DNA of 64,000 bases. Source: Thermocaproicibacter sp036741535 (GTDB lineage Bacteria; Bacillota; Clostridia; Oscillospirales; Acutalibacteraceae). The notes under the pieces were generated by a model, which ran no database searches, was not told where the DNA came from, and saw only the letters and a program-made list of their open reading frames with translations. Shown here in pieces: positions 1 through 7,326 of the stretch. How positions within the stretch are numbered: position 1 is the first letter of the stretch; each line of letters starts with the position of its first letter. Location of the stretch: positions 1 to 64,000 of the forward strand of contig DAINSB010000001.1 in assembly GCA_036741535.1 (NCBI GenBank). Direction: 5' to 3'. The position numbers were made by a program, and so were the translations under genes.

Positions 1-2
1 TC

Positions 3-309
3 CGGCAGCTGGGGTCCCTGGCCGCCCGCATCTCGCTGGGCGGCGAGAATTCCATCCTGCTGGGCATTGTCGCCGCCGTCGTGACCACCGCCCTGGTCCT
101 GGTCACGGACCTGCTCGGCGTCAAGAGCTCTCTGTTCCGGAAGATCGAAGAAGGGGAACCCGTCGTACTGATCCAGCGCGGAAAACTGCTGGAGCGGAAC
201 ATGGCCAAAACCAAAATCAGCATCAGCAAGCTCGTGATGATGCTGCGGCAAAATCGAAAACGACGGGCAACTGTCCGTCCTGCTGAAACCGGACAGGCTG
301 CCGGCCGCC
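3..309 (+). pseudogene. DUF421 (YetF-like) membrane protein fragment, deleted and frameshifted
   Basis: The frame open from base 3 encodes the end of a membrane segment (LLGIVAAVVTTALVLVTDLL), then the cytoplasmic YetF-type domain with the hallmark EGEPVVLIQRGKLLERNM and a helix ending in MMLRQ near base 251. The family normally continues with about 12 residues leading into an ENDGQLSVLLKP strand. Here that strand (KIENDGQLSVLLKPD) follows at once but in another frame, from base 250. A deletion of about 37 bases therefore removed the linker and broke the frame. The N-terminal part lies outside the window and no sensible C-terminus follows. Family assignment is by recalled motif pattern; the function of DUF421 proteins is poorly known. 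Confidence 0.6.
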
Positions 310-486
310 GTGGGAGATCGGGTTCCCCGCCTTCCGCCTCGACGAATCCACCGTCTTTCAGCGTGGCCTGCCGCTTCGCTTTTTCTGTGCGAGTGTTCTT
401 ACGGCATCTATACTGGAAACGCGGGTACAAAGCAAAACGCACTCCACAAAAGTGAAGTGCGTGAATTGTCTGCGGCGACTCGCCGC

Positions 487-531
487 TGGTCCGAGTGGCG
501 AGACTTGAACTCACGGCCTCTTGACCCCCAG
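487..531 (-). tRNA. 3' half of tRNA-Pro(GGG), detached
   Basis: Read on the minus strand, this piece has the end of the anticodon loop, the 3' anticodon stem, the T-arm with TTCAAGT, a seven-base acceptor strand, A73 and an encoded CCA. It stops at the anticodon and runs into AT-rich sequence. Its acceptor strand pairs with the 5' half at 719-769 (seven pairs, one G-U), so the two pieces look like halves of one gene. Not functional by itself. Confidence 0.75.
512..531. repeat. Direct repeat, copy 1 (candidate att core in tRNA-Pro)
   Basis: Twenty bases identical to 719-738, covering the 3' anticodon stem and loop of tRNA-Pro. The copies diverge immediately on the right. On the left, copy 2 abuts the Ns, so the repeat could be longer. 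Duplicated tRNA segments flanking foreign sequence are the usual trace of tyrosine-recombinase integration. Confidence 0.6.
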
Positions 532-708
532 ATAAAAAAGAGGCGATTTTTTGTCGTTTTGAGTTCTGCTACATTTCAAGAAGTCAGTATTCAAGCCATT
601 TTTTAATTTCTGTTTCATTGCATTTTTACGTGTTCGCTGGCGGTTGCTTCGCTATTGCTACGCTAATTTTTCCAAAAGGCCTCGATAATATATGCCTCTC
701 CCCTACCC
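532..708. other. AT-rich strip between the tRNA halves; probable end of an integrated element
   Basis: About 177 bases, clearly richer in A and T than both flanks, with poly-A and poly-T runs and no credible reading frame. It begins exactly where the 3' tRNA half is interrupted and ends at the run of Ns. I infer it is the terminal part of an inserted element whose body is missing from the assembly. Confidence 0.5.
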
Positions 709-718
709 NNNNNNNNNN
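709..718. other. Assembly gap (10 Ns)
   Basis: Ten consecutive Ns. The length is probably a placeholder, so the true distance between 708 and 719 is unknown. Sequence on either side carries the same 20-base piece of tRNA-Pro. Confidence 0.99.
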
Positions 719-738
719 CACGGCCTCTTGACCCCCAG
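719..738. repeat. Direct repeat, copy 2 (candidate att core in tRNA-Pro)
   Basis: Second copy of the 20-base repeat seen at 512-531. This copy is continuous with the 5' half of the tRNA. Confidence 0.6.
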
Positions 739-769
739 TCAAGCGCGCTACCAACTGCGCCACACCCGG
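719..769 (-). tRNA. 5' half of tRNA-Pro(GGG)
   Basis: On the minus strand from 769 this gives a seven-base acceptor strand, a D-arm with the AGTTGGTA loop, and an anticodon stem-loop CTTGA-CTGGGGG-TCAAG with GGG at the anticodon (proline). The gene is cut by the N run just after the variable region, so the T-arm and 3' acceptor are missing here. A good promoter (TTGCAT, 17 bases, TATAAT) lies directly upstream. The matching 3' half is at 487-531. Confidence 0.8.
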
Positions 770-782
770 AAACAACTTAGCT

Positions 783-811
783 ATTATAACATGTTTTCAG
801 ACACGATGCAA
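783..811 (-). promoter_or_regulatory. Sigma-A-type promoter of tRNA-Pro
   Basis: On the minus strand: -35 TTGCAT (811-806), 17-base spacer, -10 TATAAT (788-783). The predicted start lies a few bases before the tRNA 5' end at 769. Confidence 0.7.
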
Positions 812-871
812 CAAAGAAAGGTGAAAAATCCCGATGCAGCAGGTTTCAGTCCGCCGCATCCGCAGGGACGG

Positions 872-2092
872 TCAATCGTCGATCTCATGATCAAAAAACT
901 TGTTGTGAATCGCCGAGACCGCTTTATCCGCATCCGCGCGGTCGATCAGAACCGAAATCTTGATTTCGCTGGTCGAGATCATATGGATGTTGATGTTGGC
1001 GTCAAACAGAGCTTCAAACATCTTGGCCGCCGTGCCCGCATGGGATTCCATCCCGGCCCCTACGATGGAGACCTTCGCGATATTCTCGTCATATACCACG
1101 GTATTGGCTCCGATCAGCTCCGCATAGGGATTCAGGAGCGCGATCGTCTCTTTCAGATTCGGGCGGTTCACGGTGAAACTGATGTCTTTCGTACCGTTCC
1201 TGCCCACCGATTGCAGAATCACGTCCACATTGATGTTTTTGGAAGCCAGCTTTGAAAATATTTTAAAAGCGAGACCCGGCCGGTCCGGAACCCCGAGAAT
1301 GGAGACTCTGGCGACATTCTCGTCTTTGGCCACCCCGCTGATCAGCATTTCTTCCATTTTTGCAGCCTCCTTTACAATGGTGCCGGGCTTTCGTGTAAGA
1401 CTGGAGAGGACCTCGAGCTCTATGCCGTATTTCTTGGCCATTTCGACCGAGCGGTTGTTCAGCACCTGCGCCCCGAGGGACGCGAGCTCCAGCATCTCGT
1501 CGTACGAAATGACCGCAAGTTTTCTGGCGTCCTTCACTTTTCGGGGATCCGCCGTAAAGACCCCCTCGACGTCCGTGTAAATCTGGCACAGATCCGCATT
1601 CATCGTGGCTGCAATCGCAACGGCGCTGGTATCCGAGCCTCCCCTGCCGAGCGTTGTCACATCGTTGTAGAGGTTGATCCCCTGAAAGCCGGTAACAACG
1701 ACGATATTTTTTTTGTCCAGCTCTTTTTTGATCCTTTCGGGCTCAACCCGCTTGATCCGCGCGCTGCTGTACGCCGTGTTGGTGATGAACCCGGCCTGCC
1801 ACCCCAGAAGAGAAACGACCGGATAGCCGAGCTTTTCGATCGCCATCGCCAACAGGGCGGCGGACATCTGCTCCCCCGCCGTGAGCAGCATATCCATCTC
1901 ACGCTTGGAGGCGCTCTCGTTGATTTCCTTCGCCCTGGCGACGAGATCGTCCGTGGTGTCGCCCTGGGCGGAAACGACGACGACAACGCTGTTCCCTTTC
2001 GCGTACGTCTTTGTCACGATGTCCGCCACATTGAACACCCGTTCCTTATTGGCTACGGAGCTCCCCCCAAACTTCTGAACGATCAGGCTCAT
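872..2092 (-). CDS. lysC: Aspartate kinase, monofunctional
   Basis: Phosphorylates L-aspartate to 4-phospho-L-aspartate, the first step towards lysine, threonine and methionine; cytoplasmic. The 406-residue protein starts with the kinase signature KFGGSS (residues 7-12), has the GRGGSDTSAVAIAA nucleotide/substrate loop near 150-163, and ends in two ACT domains (about 265-330 and 345-406) that in this family mediate feedback by lysine or threonine. Length matches class II aspartokinases. GGAGG lies nine bases before the ATG. It is the last gene of hom-thrB-lysC, 45 bases after thrB. Which amino acid inhibits it cannot be read from sequence. Confidence 0.97.
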   Translation of the reverse strand: MSLIVQKFGGSSVANKERVFNVADIVTKTYAKGNSVVVVVSAQGDTTDDLVARAKEINESASKREMDMLLTAGEQMSAALLAMAIEKLGYPVVSLLGWQAGFITNTAYSSARIKRVEPERIKKELDKKNIVVVTGFQGINLYNDVTTLGRGGSDTSAVAIAATMNADLCQIYTDVEGVFTADPRKVKDARKLAVISYDEMLELASLGAQVLNNRSVEMAKKYGIELEVLSSLTRKPGTIVKEAAKMEEMLISGVAKDENVARVSILGVPDRPGLAFKIFSKLASKNINVDVILQSVGRNGTKDISFTVNRPNLKETIALLNPYAELIGANTVVYDENIAKVSIVGAGMESHAGTAAKMFEALFDANINIHMISTSEIKISVLIDRADADKAVSAIHNKFFDHEIDD

Positions 2093-2137
2093 AGGTTCAT
2101 TCCTCCATCTGTTATGTATCGTTGCGGCCGTGTCTTT

Positions 2138-3034
2138 TTACTCGATCAGGATTTTGGCGCCCTCCGGGTCCGTCGCAAGCGTTTCGATTTTCCAGCCGGA
2201 AATCCCCTTCTGTTTCAGATGGGCCGCGGCCCGGCCGGAAAAGGACTCCGCTTCGTCCGCGGCGACAAAAGAAATGATGGTGGGCCCCGCGCCGCTTACA
2301 TAGGTGCCCAGCGAGCCGAGCTCATAGCTCATGCGAAAAACATCGTCCAGATGTTCGATAAGGTGCGAACGGTAAGGCTGATGGATCCGGTCCTGCACGG
2401 CGACACGAAGATTTTCAAGCTTTCCGGAAAAAAGCGAAGCGGTCATCAACGCGGAACGGGAGAGGTTGTAGACCGCGTCGGCCCGGGAATACTGCTGCGG
2501 AAGGACGGAACGCGCCATCTCCGTCTTCAGTTCAAAAGGGGGAATGAACAGGACGAACCGGATTTTGTCCGACACGGGGACGCTGACATTGTAAACTTTT
2601 CCGGCCTCTATCGCGGAGGCGACCAGGCCCCCTTCCAGCGCGGGCGTGGTATTGTCCGGGTGCCCTTCGATCTCGGCGGCGAGATCGACCAGTTCATGGA
2701 GGCCGAGCGGGCTGCCCAGCAGCCGGTTGGCACCGAGGATGCCCGCCACGATGCAGGCGGAGCTGCTGCCGAGCCCGCGCGCGATGGGAATGTTGTTGAG
2801 CTGAACGATTTTTAAACCCGGCAGTTCCACGCCGCACGCTTCGTACAGGCGCTTGGCCGCCCAATAGATCAGGTTGGTCTCGTCGGTCGGAACGGAAACG
2901 TCGTCCTTGCAGGAGATGTCGACGGTATCCGCCTCCTCCATCCAGATCTGGTTGTATAAGGTCAGCGCGATGCCGAGGGAATCGAAACCGGAGCCAAGAT
3001 TTGCACTTGTCGCCGGGACCTGAATTCTAATCAT
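2138..3034 (-). CDS. thrB: Homoserine kinase
   Basis: Transfers phosphate from ATP to L-homoserine, giving O-phosphohomoserine for threonine synthesis. This is a GHMP-family kinase: the N-terminus has the conserved VPATSANLGSGFDSLGIAL block and the phosphate-binding loop PIARGLGSSSA lies at about residues 82-94. The open frame begins three codons earlier at 3043, but AAGG directly touches that ATG and sits a proper nine bases before the ATG at 3034, so I chose the latter (298 residues, normal length). It lies between hom (26-base gap) and lysC in one operon. No threonine synthase gene is visible in the window. Confidence 0.95.
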   Translation of the reverse strand: MIRIQVPATSANLGSGFDSLGIALTLYNQIWMEEADTVDISCKDDVSVPTDETNLIYWAAKRLYEACGVELPGLKIVQLNNIPIARGLGSSSACIVAGILGANRLLGSPLGLHELVDLAAEIEGHPDNTTPALEGGLVASAIEAGKVYNVSVPVSDKIRFVLFIPPFELKTEMARSVLPQQYSRADAVYNLSRSALMTASLFSGKLENLRVAVQDRIHQPYRSHLIEHLDDVFRMSYELGSLGTYVSGAGPTIISFVAADEAESFSGRAAAHLKQKGISGWKIETLATDPEGAKILIE

Positions 3035-3060
3035 TTTCAACATCCTTATGTATATTACGA

Positions 3061-4305
3061 TTATAGATCCCCGATTCGGATCGTATTCAAAATTTCGAGC
3101 GGCTTTGAAGAGATCAGGCCGAGTTTTCCGCGCAGCTCCTCTTCCCTCATTTTCGGCGTGACGAACGCGATTTCATCTTTTCCCGCATTCCGCCTGGTCA
3201 GGTAGTGGACAGACCCGAACTGAAGCGCGACGGCGTTTTCCGCGGCCGCTTCGTCCGGCGTTCTGGCGCGGACATACAGGGCGGTGTCGTTCTGCAGGTA
3301 GTCTTCCACATAATCGGCGGAGCCCTCGTCCCAGAAAAGGTATTTCCTGGCCTTAAAGTGCTTGACGCAGTCGATGACATCGGCGACGACGGCGCTGGCG
3401 GTCGGAAATTTCCCCGCGCCCTTCCCGTAGAAGACCACGTCTCCCGTGGAATCGCCCCGGACCAGAATGCCGTTGAAGACATCGTCGACGTTCGCAAGCT
3501 GGCTTTCGCGCGATAAAAACATGGGGCATACAATCGCGAAAACCTTGCCGTTTTCCAATTTTTTCACCAAGCCGATCAGCTTGATCACCCCGCCCCACGA
3601 GGCGGCGTATTCGACATCGGCCAGCGAAATTTGCGAGATGCCCTCGGTATGCACCTGCTCCGGATAAATATGCCTGCCATAGGCCAGCGAGCCCAGGATG
3701 CAGATCTTCCGGCAGGCGTCGAGCCCCCCGATGTCGGCGGACGGGTCGCGTTCGGCGTAACCCAGTTTCTGCGCGAGAGAAAGCGCCTCCTCGAAGCCCA
3801 TCTGCTCGCGGATCATTTTGGTCAGGATAAAATTGGTTGTCCCGTTCAGGATGCCGGCGATCCCCACCACTTCGTTGGCGGCCAGACACTGGCTGATGGG
3901 GCGAATAATGGGAATGCCCCCGCCCACGCTCGCTTCAAACAGAAAATTCAGATTGTTTTTCTGTGCGATCTTCAGGAGTTCGGCCCCTTTTGCGGCCACC
4001 AGCTCTTTGTTGGAAGTCACGACGCTTTTCCCGTTTTCCAGGCACTTTTTCACATAATCGAAAGCCGGATGCAGGCCCCCCATCACCTCCACCACGATGC
4101 GGATCTCCGGGTCGCCGATGATGGTGTCGAAGGATTTTGTAAACCGGTCTGCATAGGGACTGTCGGGAAATTCACGCAGATCGAGAATATACTTAATATC
4201 TATCTGCTCTTTCGCCCTGTCGGCGATACTGTCGAAATGCTTGGAAAGTACCTCAACGACACCGGAGCCGACGGTGCCGTATCCCATTACTGCAATCTCA
4301 ACCAT
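3061..4305 (-). CDS. hom: Homoserine dehydrogenase with C-terminal ACT domain
   Basis: Reduces aspartate semialdehyde to homoserine with NAD(P)H. The N-terminal Rossmann motif GYGTVGSGV is at residues 8-16, the catalytic domain includes NGTTNFIL and the ADPSADIGG-like block, and about 75 C-terminal residues form an ACT domain for feedback control. The frame is open from a GTG at 4314 that overlaps the ribosome site; the ATG at 4305 has AAGGAG eight bases upstream and is preferred (414 residues). First gene of hom-thrB-lysC, behind a promoter at 4364-4392. Confidence 0.96.
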   Translation of the reverse strand: MVEIAVMGYGTVGSGVVEVLSKHFDSIADRAKEQIDIKYILDLREFPDSPYADRFTKSFDTIIGDPEIRIVVEVMGGLHPAFDYVKKCLENGKSVVTSNKELVAAKGAELLKIAQKNNLNFLFEASVGGGIPIIRPISQCLAANEVVGIAGILNGTTNFILTKMIREQMGFEEALSLAQKLGYAERDPSADIGGLDACRKICILGSLAYGRHIYPEQVHTEGISQISLADVEYAASWGGVIKLIGLVKKLENGKVFAIVCPMFLSRESQLANVDDVFNGILVRGDSTGDVVFYGKGAGKFPTASAVVADVIDCVKHFKARKYLFWDEGSADYVEDYLQNDTALYVRARTPDEAAAENAVALQFGSVHYLTRRNAGKDEIAFVTPKMREEELRGKLGLISSKPLEILNTIRIGDL

Positions 4306-4363
4306 GTTCAGCACTCCTTGTAATGGACTTGTTCCCCTCTATCCCGGAATTGTAGGCCTTTAT

Positions 4364-4392
4364 AGTGTAACATTTTTTCTAACGGGATTCAA
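4364..4392 (-). promoter_or_regulatory. Promoter of hom-thrB-lysC
   Basis: Minus strand: -35 TTGAAT (4392-4387), 17-base spacer, -10 TACACT (4369-4364). The leader to hom is about 50 bases and I see no T-box or lysine riboswitch in it. Confidence 0.55.
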
Positions 4393-4424
4393 CTGGGAGA
4401 ATGCAAGAAATGGCTCTTTGAGCT

Positions 4425-6785
4425 TTATCTTGCGGCGGCCTGATTCCGGCTTTCGGAAGTGTGGCCCCCTCCGCGATCCCACGGCAAACCGCCCTGCGAA
4501 GAGGAGGAGTCGGAAGAAGCGGAGGGGTTGCTTTCCAGGTCGGTACTCTGGGAGGATTCCGTCTGAGATTCCGGCCCCCACGCGGAGGAGGCGCTTCCCT
4601 CCGAATCGGGGTTCGCGCCGTCCTCCGGATTGACGGAGGAGGCGTCGAATGTCCGATTGTGGGCAAGGTTGCAGGTCGCGGGCAGATGGTCCTTTTCGTA
4701 CCATCCCACGCCGGTATCCGGGCAGACGCCCGGGTTTGCCAGCAGTCCGCTTTCCCGGCAAAAAACGGCCGAGACGACGTTGGGGTCGAACGTATAGCTT
4801 TTCTTCTGCTTGTTTTGCAGATACTGAGACATGATCGTCTTCCAGACTTTTTTGGCGACGGGCGTCTCGGCCGAATGCAGGGCCTTGGGGGTCTTATAGC
4901 CGGTCCAGACCCCGGCGACGGCGTAGGGGCTTCCGCCCACAAACCAGCTGTCCTTATTGTCGTTCGTGGTGCCGGTTTTGCCGAAGATGTTCCAGCCGCT
5001 GATGTTCGCCCCGCTGCCCAGGCCGTTCGTGACCACATGGGTCAGCAGCTTGTTCATGATGGTCGCCGTCGGGGAAGAGATTGCCTGTGTCGCGATCTCT
5101 TCCCGGTTGTCGAGCCCGCTGATCACATTGCCGTCGTGGTCGGTCACATAGTAAAAGGTATACGGCTTATAATACTTGCCGCCGTTCCCGAACATCTGGA
5201 ACCCGGCCGTCATCTCGCGGACCGTCGCGCCCTGCGTCAGGCCGCCGATCGACATCGCGAGGGTGTTGTCCGAAGGCTCGAGGCTCGTAAAATTCAGCTT
5301 CTGCTTCAGAAAGTTGAAAGAAGTGTCCGGCGTGATCGTCTTGCAGAGCTGGACGGCGGCGGCGTTGTAGGACTGGTCCAGCGCGAGCTCCACGGTGATG
5401 CTGCCGTGGTATCTGTAGTCCCAGTTGGCCGGGCCCGGCTTGCCGTTCTTCCAGTTTTCCTGCGGTTCGTCGTCGACGAGGGAAGAATAGTTTGCTTTCC
5501 CAATATTGATGGCCGGCGCATAGACTGCAAGTGGCTTGATGGAGGAGCCCGGCTGCCGCTTTTCGTCGGTCGCAAGGTTCCAGAGCCGGTTGCTGGTTTT
5601 TTTGCCGCGCGATCCCACGACGGCCAGCACCCTGCCGGAATAATCCATGGCGACGTAGCCGCCCTGCAGGTTCGGGTACCCCTTCGGGAACGTTTTGCCG
5701 TCGTTGAAAACGCTTTCCGCAATGCCCTGCATGCTCGTATCCATGGCCGAGTAGATGTTCAGCCCGTCGTGATAGATCATGTCGACCGCCTTGTCGCTCG
5801 AGATGCCGTATGTCTGCATCAGGCCGACCCTGACATCTTCAAACATGGTGTCGGTGTACCAGTTCCACACGCTGTTTTCGTCCACGACATCCTCCGCCTT
5901 TTTGCCGACGAAGGTCATATGCGCGGATTCCTGCATGGCGGAGTTGAACTGGTCCTCGGTGATCTTCCCCTGGTTAACCATCGCCTTCAGGACCGTCTGC
6001 TGACGCTGCTTGTTGGCCTCGGGGTGCGACAGGGGGTTGTACGCGGTCGGGTTTTGAGTGATGCCGGCGATCGCCGCGCACTGCGCAATGTCGCAGTTCT
6101 GAATGTTTTTCCCGAAATACAGGTTTGCGGCCGCCTGGACGCCGTTGCAGCCGCTGCCGAAATTCACGACGTTCAGATACGCCGTCAGGATCTCTTCTTT
6201 GGAATATTTTTTTTCAAGATTCATCGCGCGGAGGATCTCTTTGACCTTTCGGGTCAGGCTGACCTCGTTTTCCCCCGTGATGTTCTTGATCAGCTGCTGG
6301 GTGATGGTCGAACCGCCGTAGCCGCTGCTGTCACTCTGAAAGAAATGGAACAGATTGGCGGTCGCGCCGATTGTCCTCTGCCAGTCCACCCCGTCGTGTT
6401 CCCAGAATCGCTTGTCCTCGATGGAGACGATGGCGTTTTTCATCGCATCGGGGATCTGGTTGTAATCCACCCAGATCCGGTTTTCGCTGCCGGAAAGGGT
6501 GGAATATTTGACGGGGTGCGCGCTGTCGTCGTTCGGGCCGTTCACGTAGATGAACGAGGTGTAATCCAGTTGCAGCTTATGAAGATCGTAGTCGACGGAC
6601 GAATCCCTGAGGCTGTAAATGAATGCGACGACGGACAAAAGAACGATAGAACCCGTCACGATCAGAATGAAAAACAGCGTGAACAGACCCTTCAGCAGCA
6701 TATGCAGTACGGAACGGAAGGTCGAGATCCTGTCCGCCGCCCTCTGCTGTGTCCCCGCAAATTGATTAATATCCGTTTTCCGCAT
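4425..6785 (-). CDS. Class A penicillin-binding protein (PBP1A-type glycosyltransferase/transpeptidase)
   Basis: Bifunctional peptidoglycan synthase anchored in the membrane with its enzymatic part outside. The 786 residues show a short cytoplasmic start, one membrane helix (about 30-58), and a GT51 domain with the catalytic glutamate in SIEDKRFWEHDGVDW (Glu123) and the GGSTITQQLIKN block. The transpeptidase domain has SSIK (Ser414), SYN (472-474) and KTG (603-605). About 65 residues at the C-terminus are Ser/Asn/Glu-rich, a low-complexity tail common in Gram-positive class A PBPs. It is divergent from the small anchored protein at 6879, with which it shares an intergenic promoter region. Confidence 0.96.
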   Translation of the reverse strand: MRKTDINQFAGTQQRAADRISTFRSVLHMLLKGLFTLFFILIVTGSIVLLSVVAFIYSLRDSSVDYDLHKLQLDYTSFIYVNGPNDDSAHPVKYSTLSGSENRIWVDYNQIPDAMKNAIVSIEDKRFWEHDGVDWQRTIGATANLFHFFQSDSSGYGGSTITQQLIKNITGENEVSLTRKVKEILRAMNLEKKYSKEEILTAYLNVVNFGSGCNGVQAAANLYFGKNIQNCDIAQCAAIAGITQNPTAYNPLSHPEANKQRQQTVLKAMVNQGKITEDQFNSAMQESAHMTFVGKKAEDVVDENSVWNWYTDTMFEDVRVGLMQTYGISSDKAVDMIYHDGLNIYSAMDTSMQGIAESVFNDGKTFPKGYPNLQGGYVAMDYSGRVLAVVGSRGKKTSNRLWNLATDEKRQPGSSIKPLAVYAPAINIGKANYSSLVDDEPQENWKNGKPGPANWDYRYHGSITVELALDQSYNAAAVQLCKTITPDTSFNFLKQKLNFTSLEPSDNTLAMSIGGLTQGATVREMTAGFQMFGNGGKYYKPYTFYYVTDHDGNVISGLDNREEIATQAISSPTATIMNKLLTHVVTNGLGSGANISGWNIFGKTGTTNDNKDSWFVGGSPYAVAGVWTGYKTPKALHSAETPVAKKVWKTIMSQYLQNKQKKSYTFDPNVVSAVFCRESGLLANPGVCPDTGVGWYEKDHLPATCNLAHNRTFDASSVNPEDGANPDSEGSASSAWGPESQTESSQSTDLESNPSASSDSSSSQGGLPWDRGGGHTSESRNQAAAR

Positions 6786-6825
6786 GGTTACCGCCTTCCC
6801 GGCCTGAAGCGCCTCGATCGGACTT

Positions 6826-6855
6826 ATTTTATGTATAATTTTCCAATTTTTTCAA
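6826..6855 (-). promoter_or_regulatory. Candidate promoter of the PBP gene
   Basis: Minus strand: -35 TTGAAA (6855-6850), 18-base spacer, -10 TAAAAT (6831-6826). Confidence 0.45.
6832..6839 (+). promoter_or_regulatory. Extended -10 promoter element of the small anchored protein gene
   Basis: TGTATAAT extended -10 element about 40 bases before the ATG at 6879. No good -35 at 17 bases. It overlaps the divergent PBP promoter, so the two genes may interfere or be co-regulated. Confidence 0.4.
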
Positions 6856-6878
6856 ACCATAATCACGAGGTGATCGCC

Positions 6879-7262
6879 ATGAAAAAAATAATGATGATGC
6901 TGCTGTGTACCGCGGCACTGATTTGTACCATATTGGTCTTTCAGGTTCCACAAAAAAAGCCGCTGAAAACGCAGCCGTCGCCTGTGAGCAACAGCGCGTC
7001 GCTTTATTCTAGCTCAAAAGCGGCAGTAAGTCAAGAAAGCAGCAGCGCGGTCCAGACCGATACCAAGCAGAGCGAAACCTATACGGTGAAAGCGTACCGG
7101 GGGCATCTGGCCGTCTTCCGGAATCAGGAAACCGTCCCGTTCCTGGAATATGAGACGGACGTGGATCTGCTGCCCGAACAGGACAGGGATACGCTGAAAA
7201 CGGGAAAAACAGTTCACACGATGGCGGAGGTCGAAAAAATCGTGGAGGATTACGACAGTTAA
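6879..7262 (+). CDS. Small membrane-anchored or secreted protein, BofC C-terminal-like
   Basis: 127 residues. A Lys-Lys start and hydrophobic stretch (about residues 4-22) act as a signal or anchor, then a Ser/Gln-rich linker (35-68), then a compact domain of about 55 residues with the pattern VKAYRGHLAVFRNQE, VDLLPEQDRDTL and a final EVEKIVEDYDS. I recall this layout from BofC C-terminal-domain proteins of clostridia, where the role is unknown; in Bacillus, BofC is a forespore protein that restrains SpoIVB. GAGGTG lies seven bases before the ATG. The start cannot be further upstream, because that frame is antisense to the PBP gene. Function not assigned. Confidence 0.75.
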   Translation: MKKIMMMLLCTAALICTILVFQVPQKKPLKTQPSPVSNSASLYSSSKAAVSQESSSAVQTDTKQSETYTVKAYRGHLAVFRNQETVPFLEYETDVDLLPEQDRDTLKTGKTVHTMAEVEKIVEDYDS

Positions 7263-7275
7263 AGTCCGGAACGCC

Positions 7276-7315
7276 AAGGCGCCAGTACATTTTCGTGTAC
7301 TGGCGCCTTTTTCCG
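7276..7315. terminator. Bidirectional terminator between the small anchored protein gene and secF
   Basis: Perfect 14-bp stem (7276-7289 with 7296-7309), six-base loop, followed by a T run on the plus strand and A/T-rich ends on the other. Placed between convergent genes. Confidence 0.85.
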
Positions 7316-7326
7316 TGAGAAAGGGA

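Noticed and set aside
4461..7262. A 933-codon plus-strand open frame covering the PBP gene
   Set aside because: All but the last 127 codons are antisense to a well-supported PBP with intact motifs. Only the part from the ATG at 6879, with its own ribosome site, is real.
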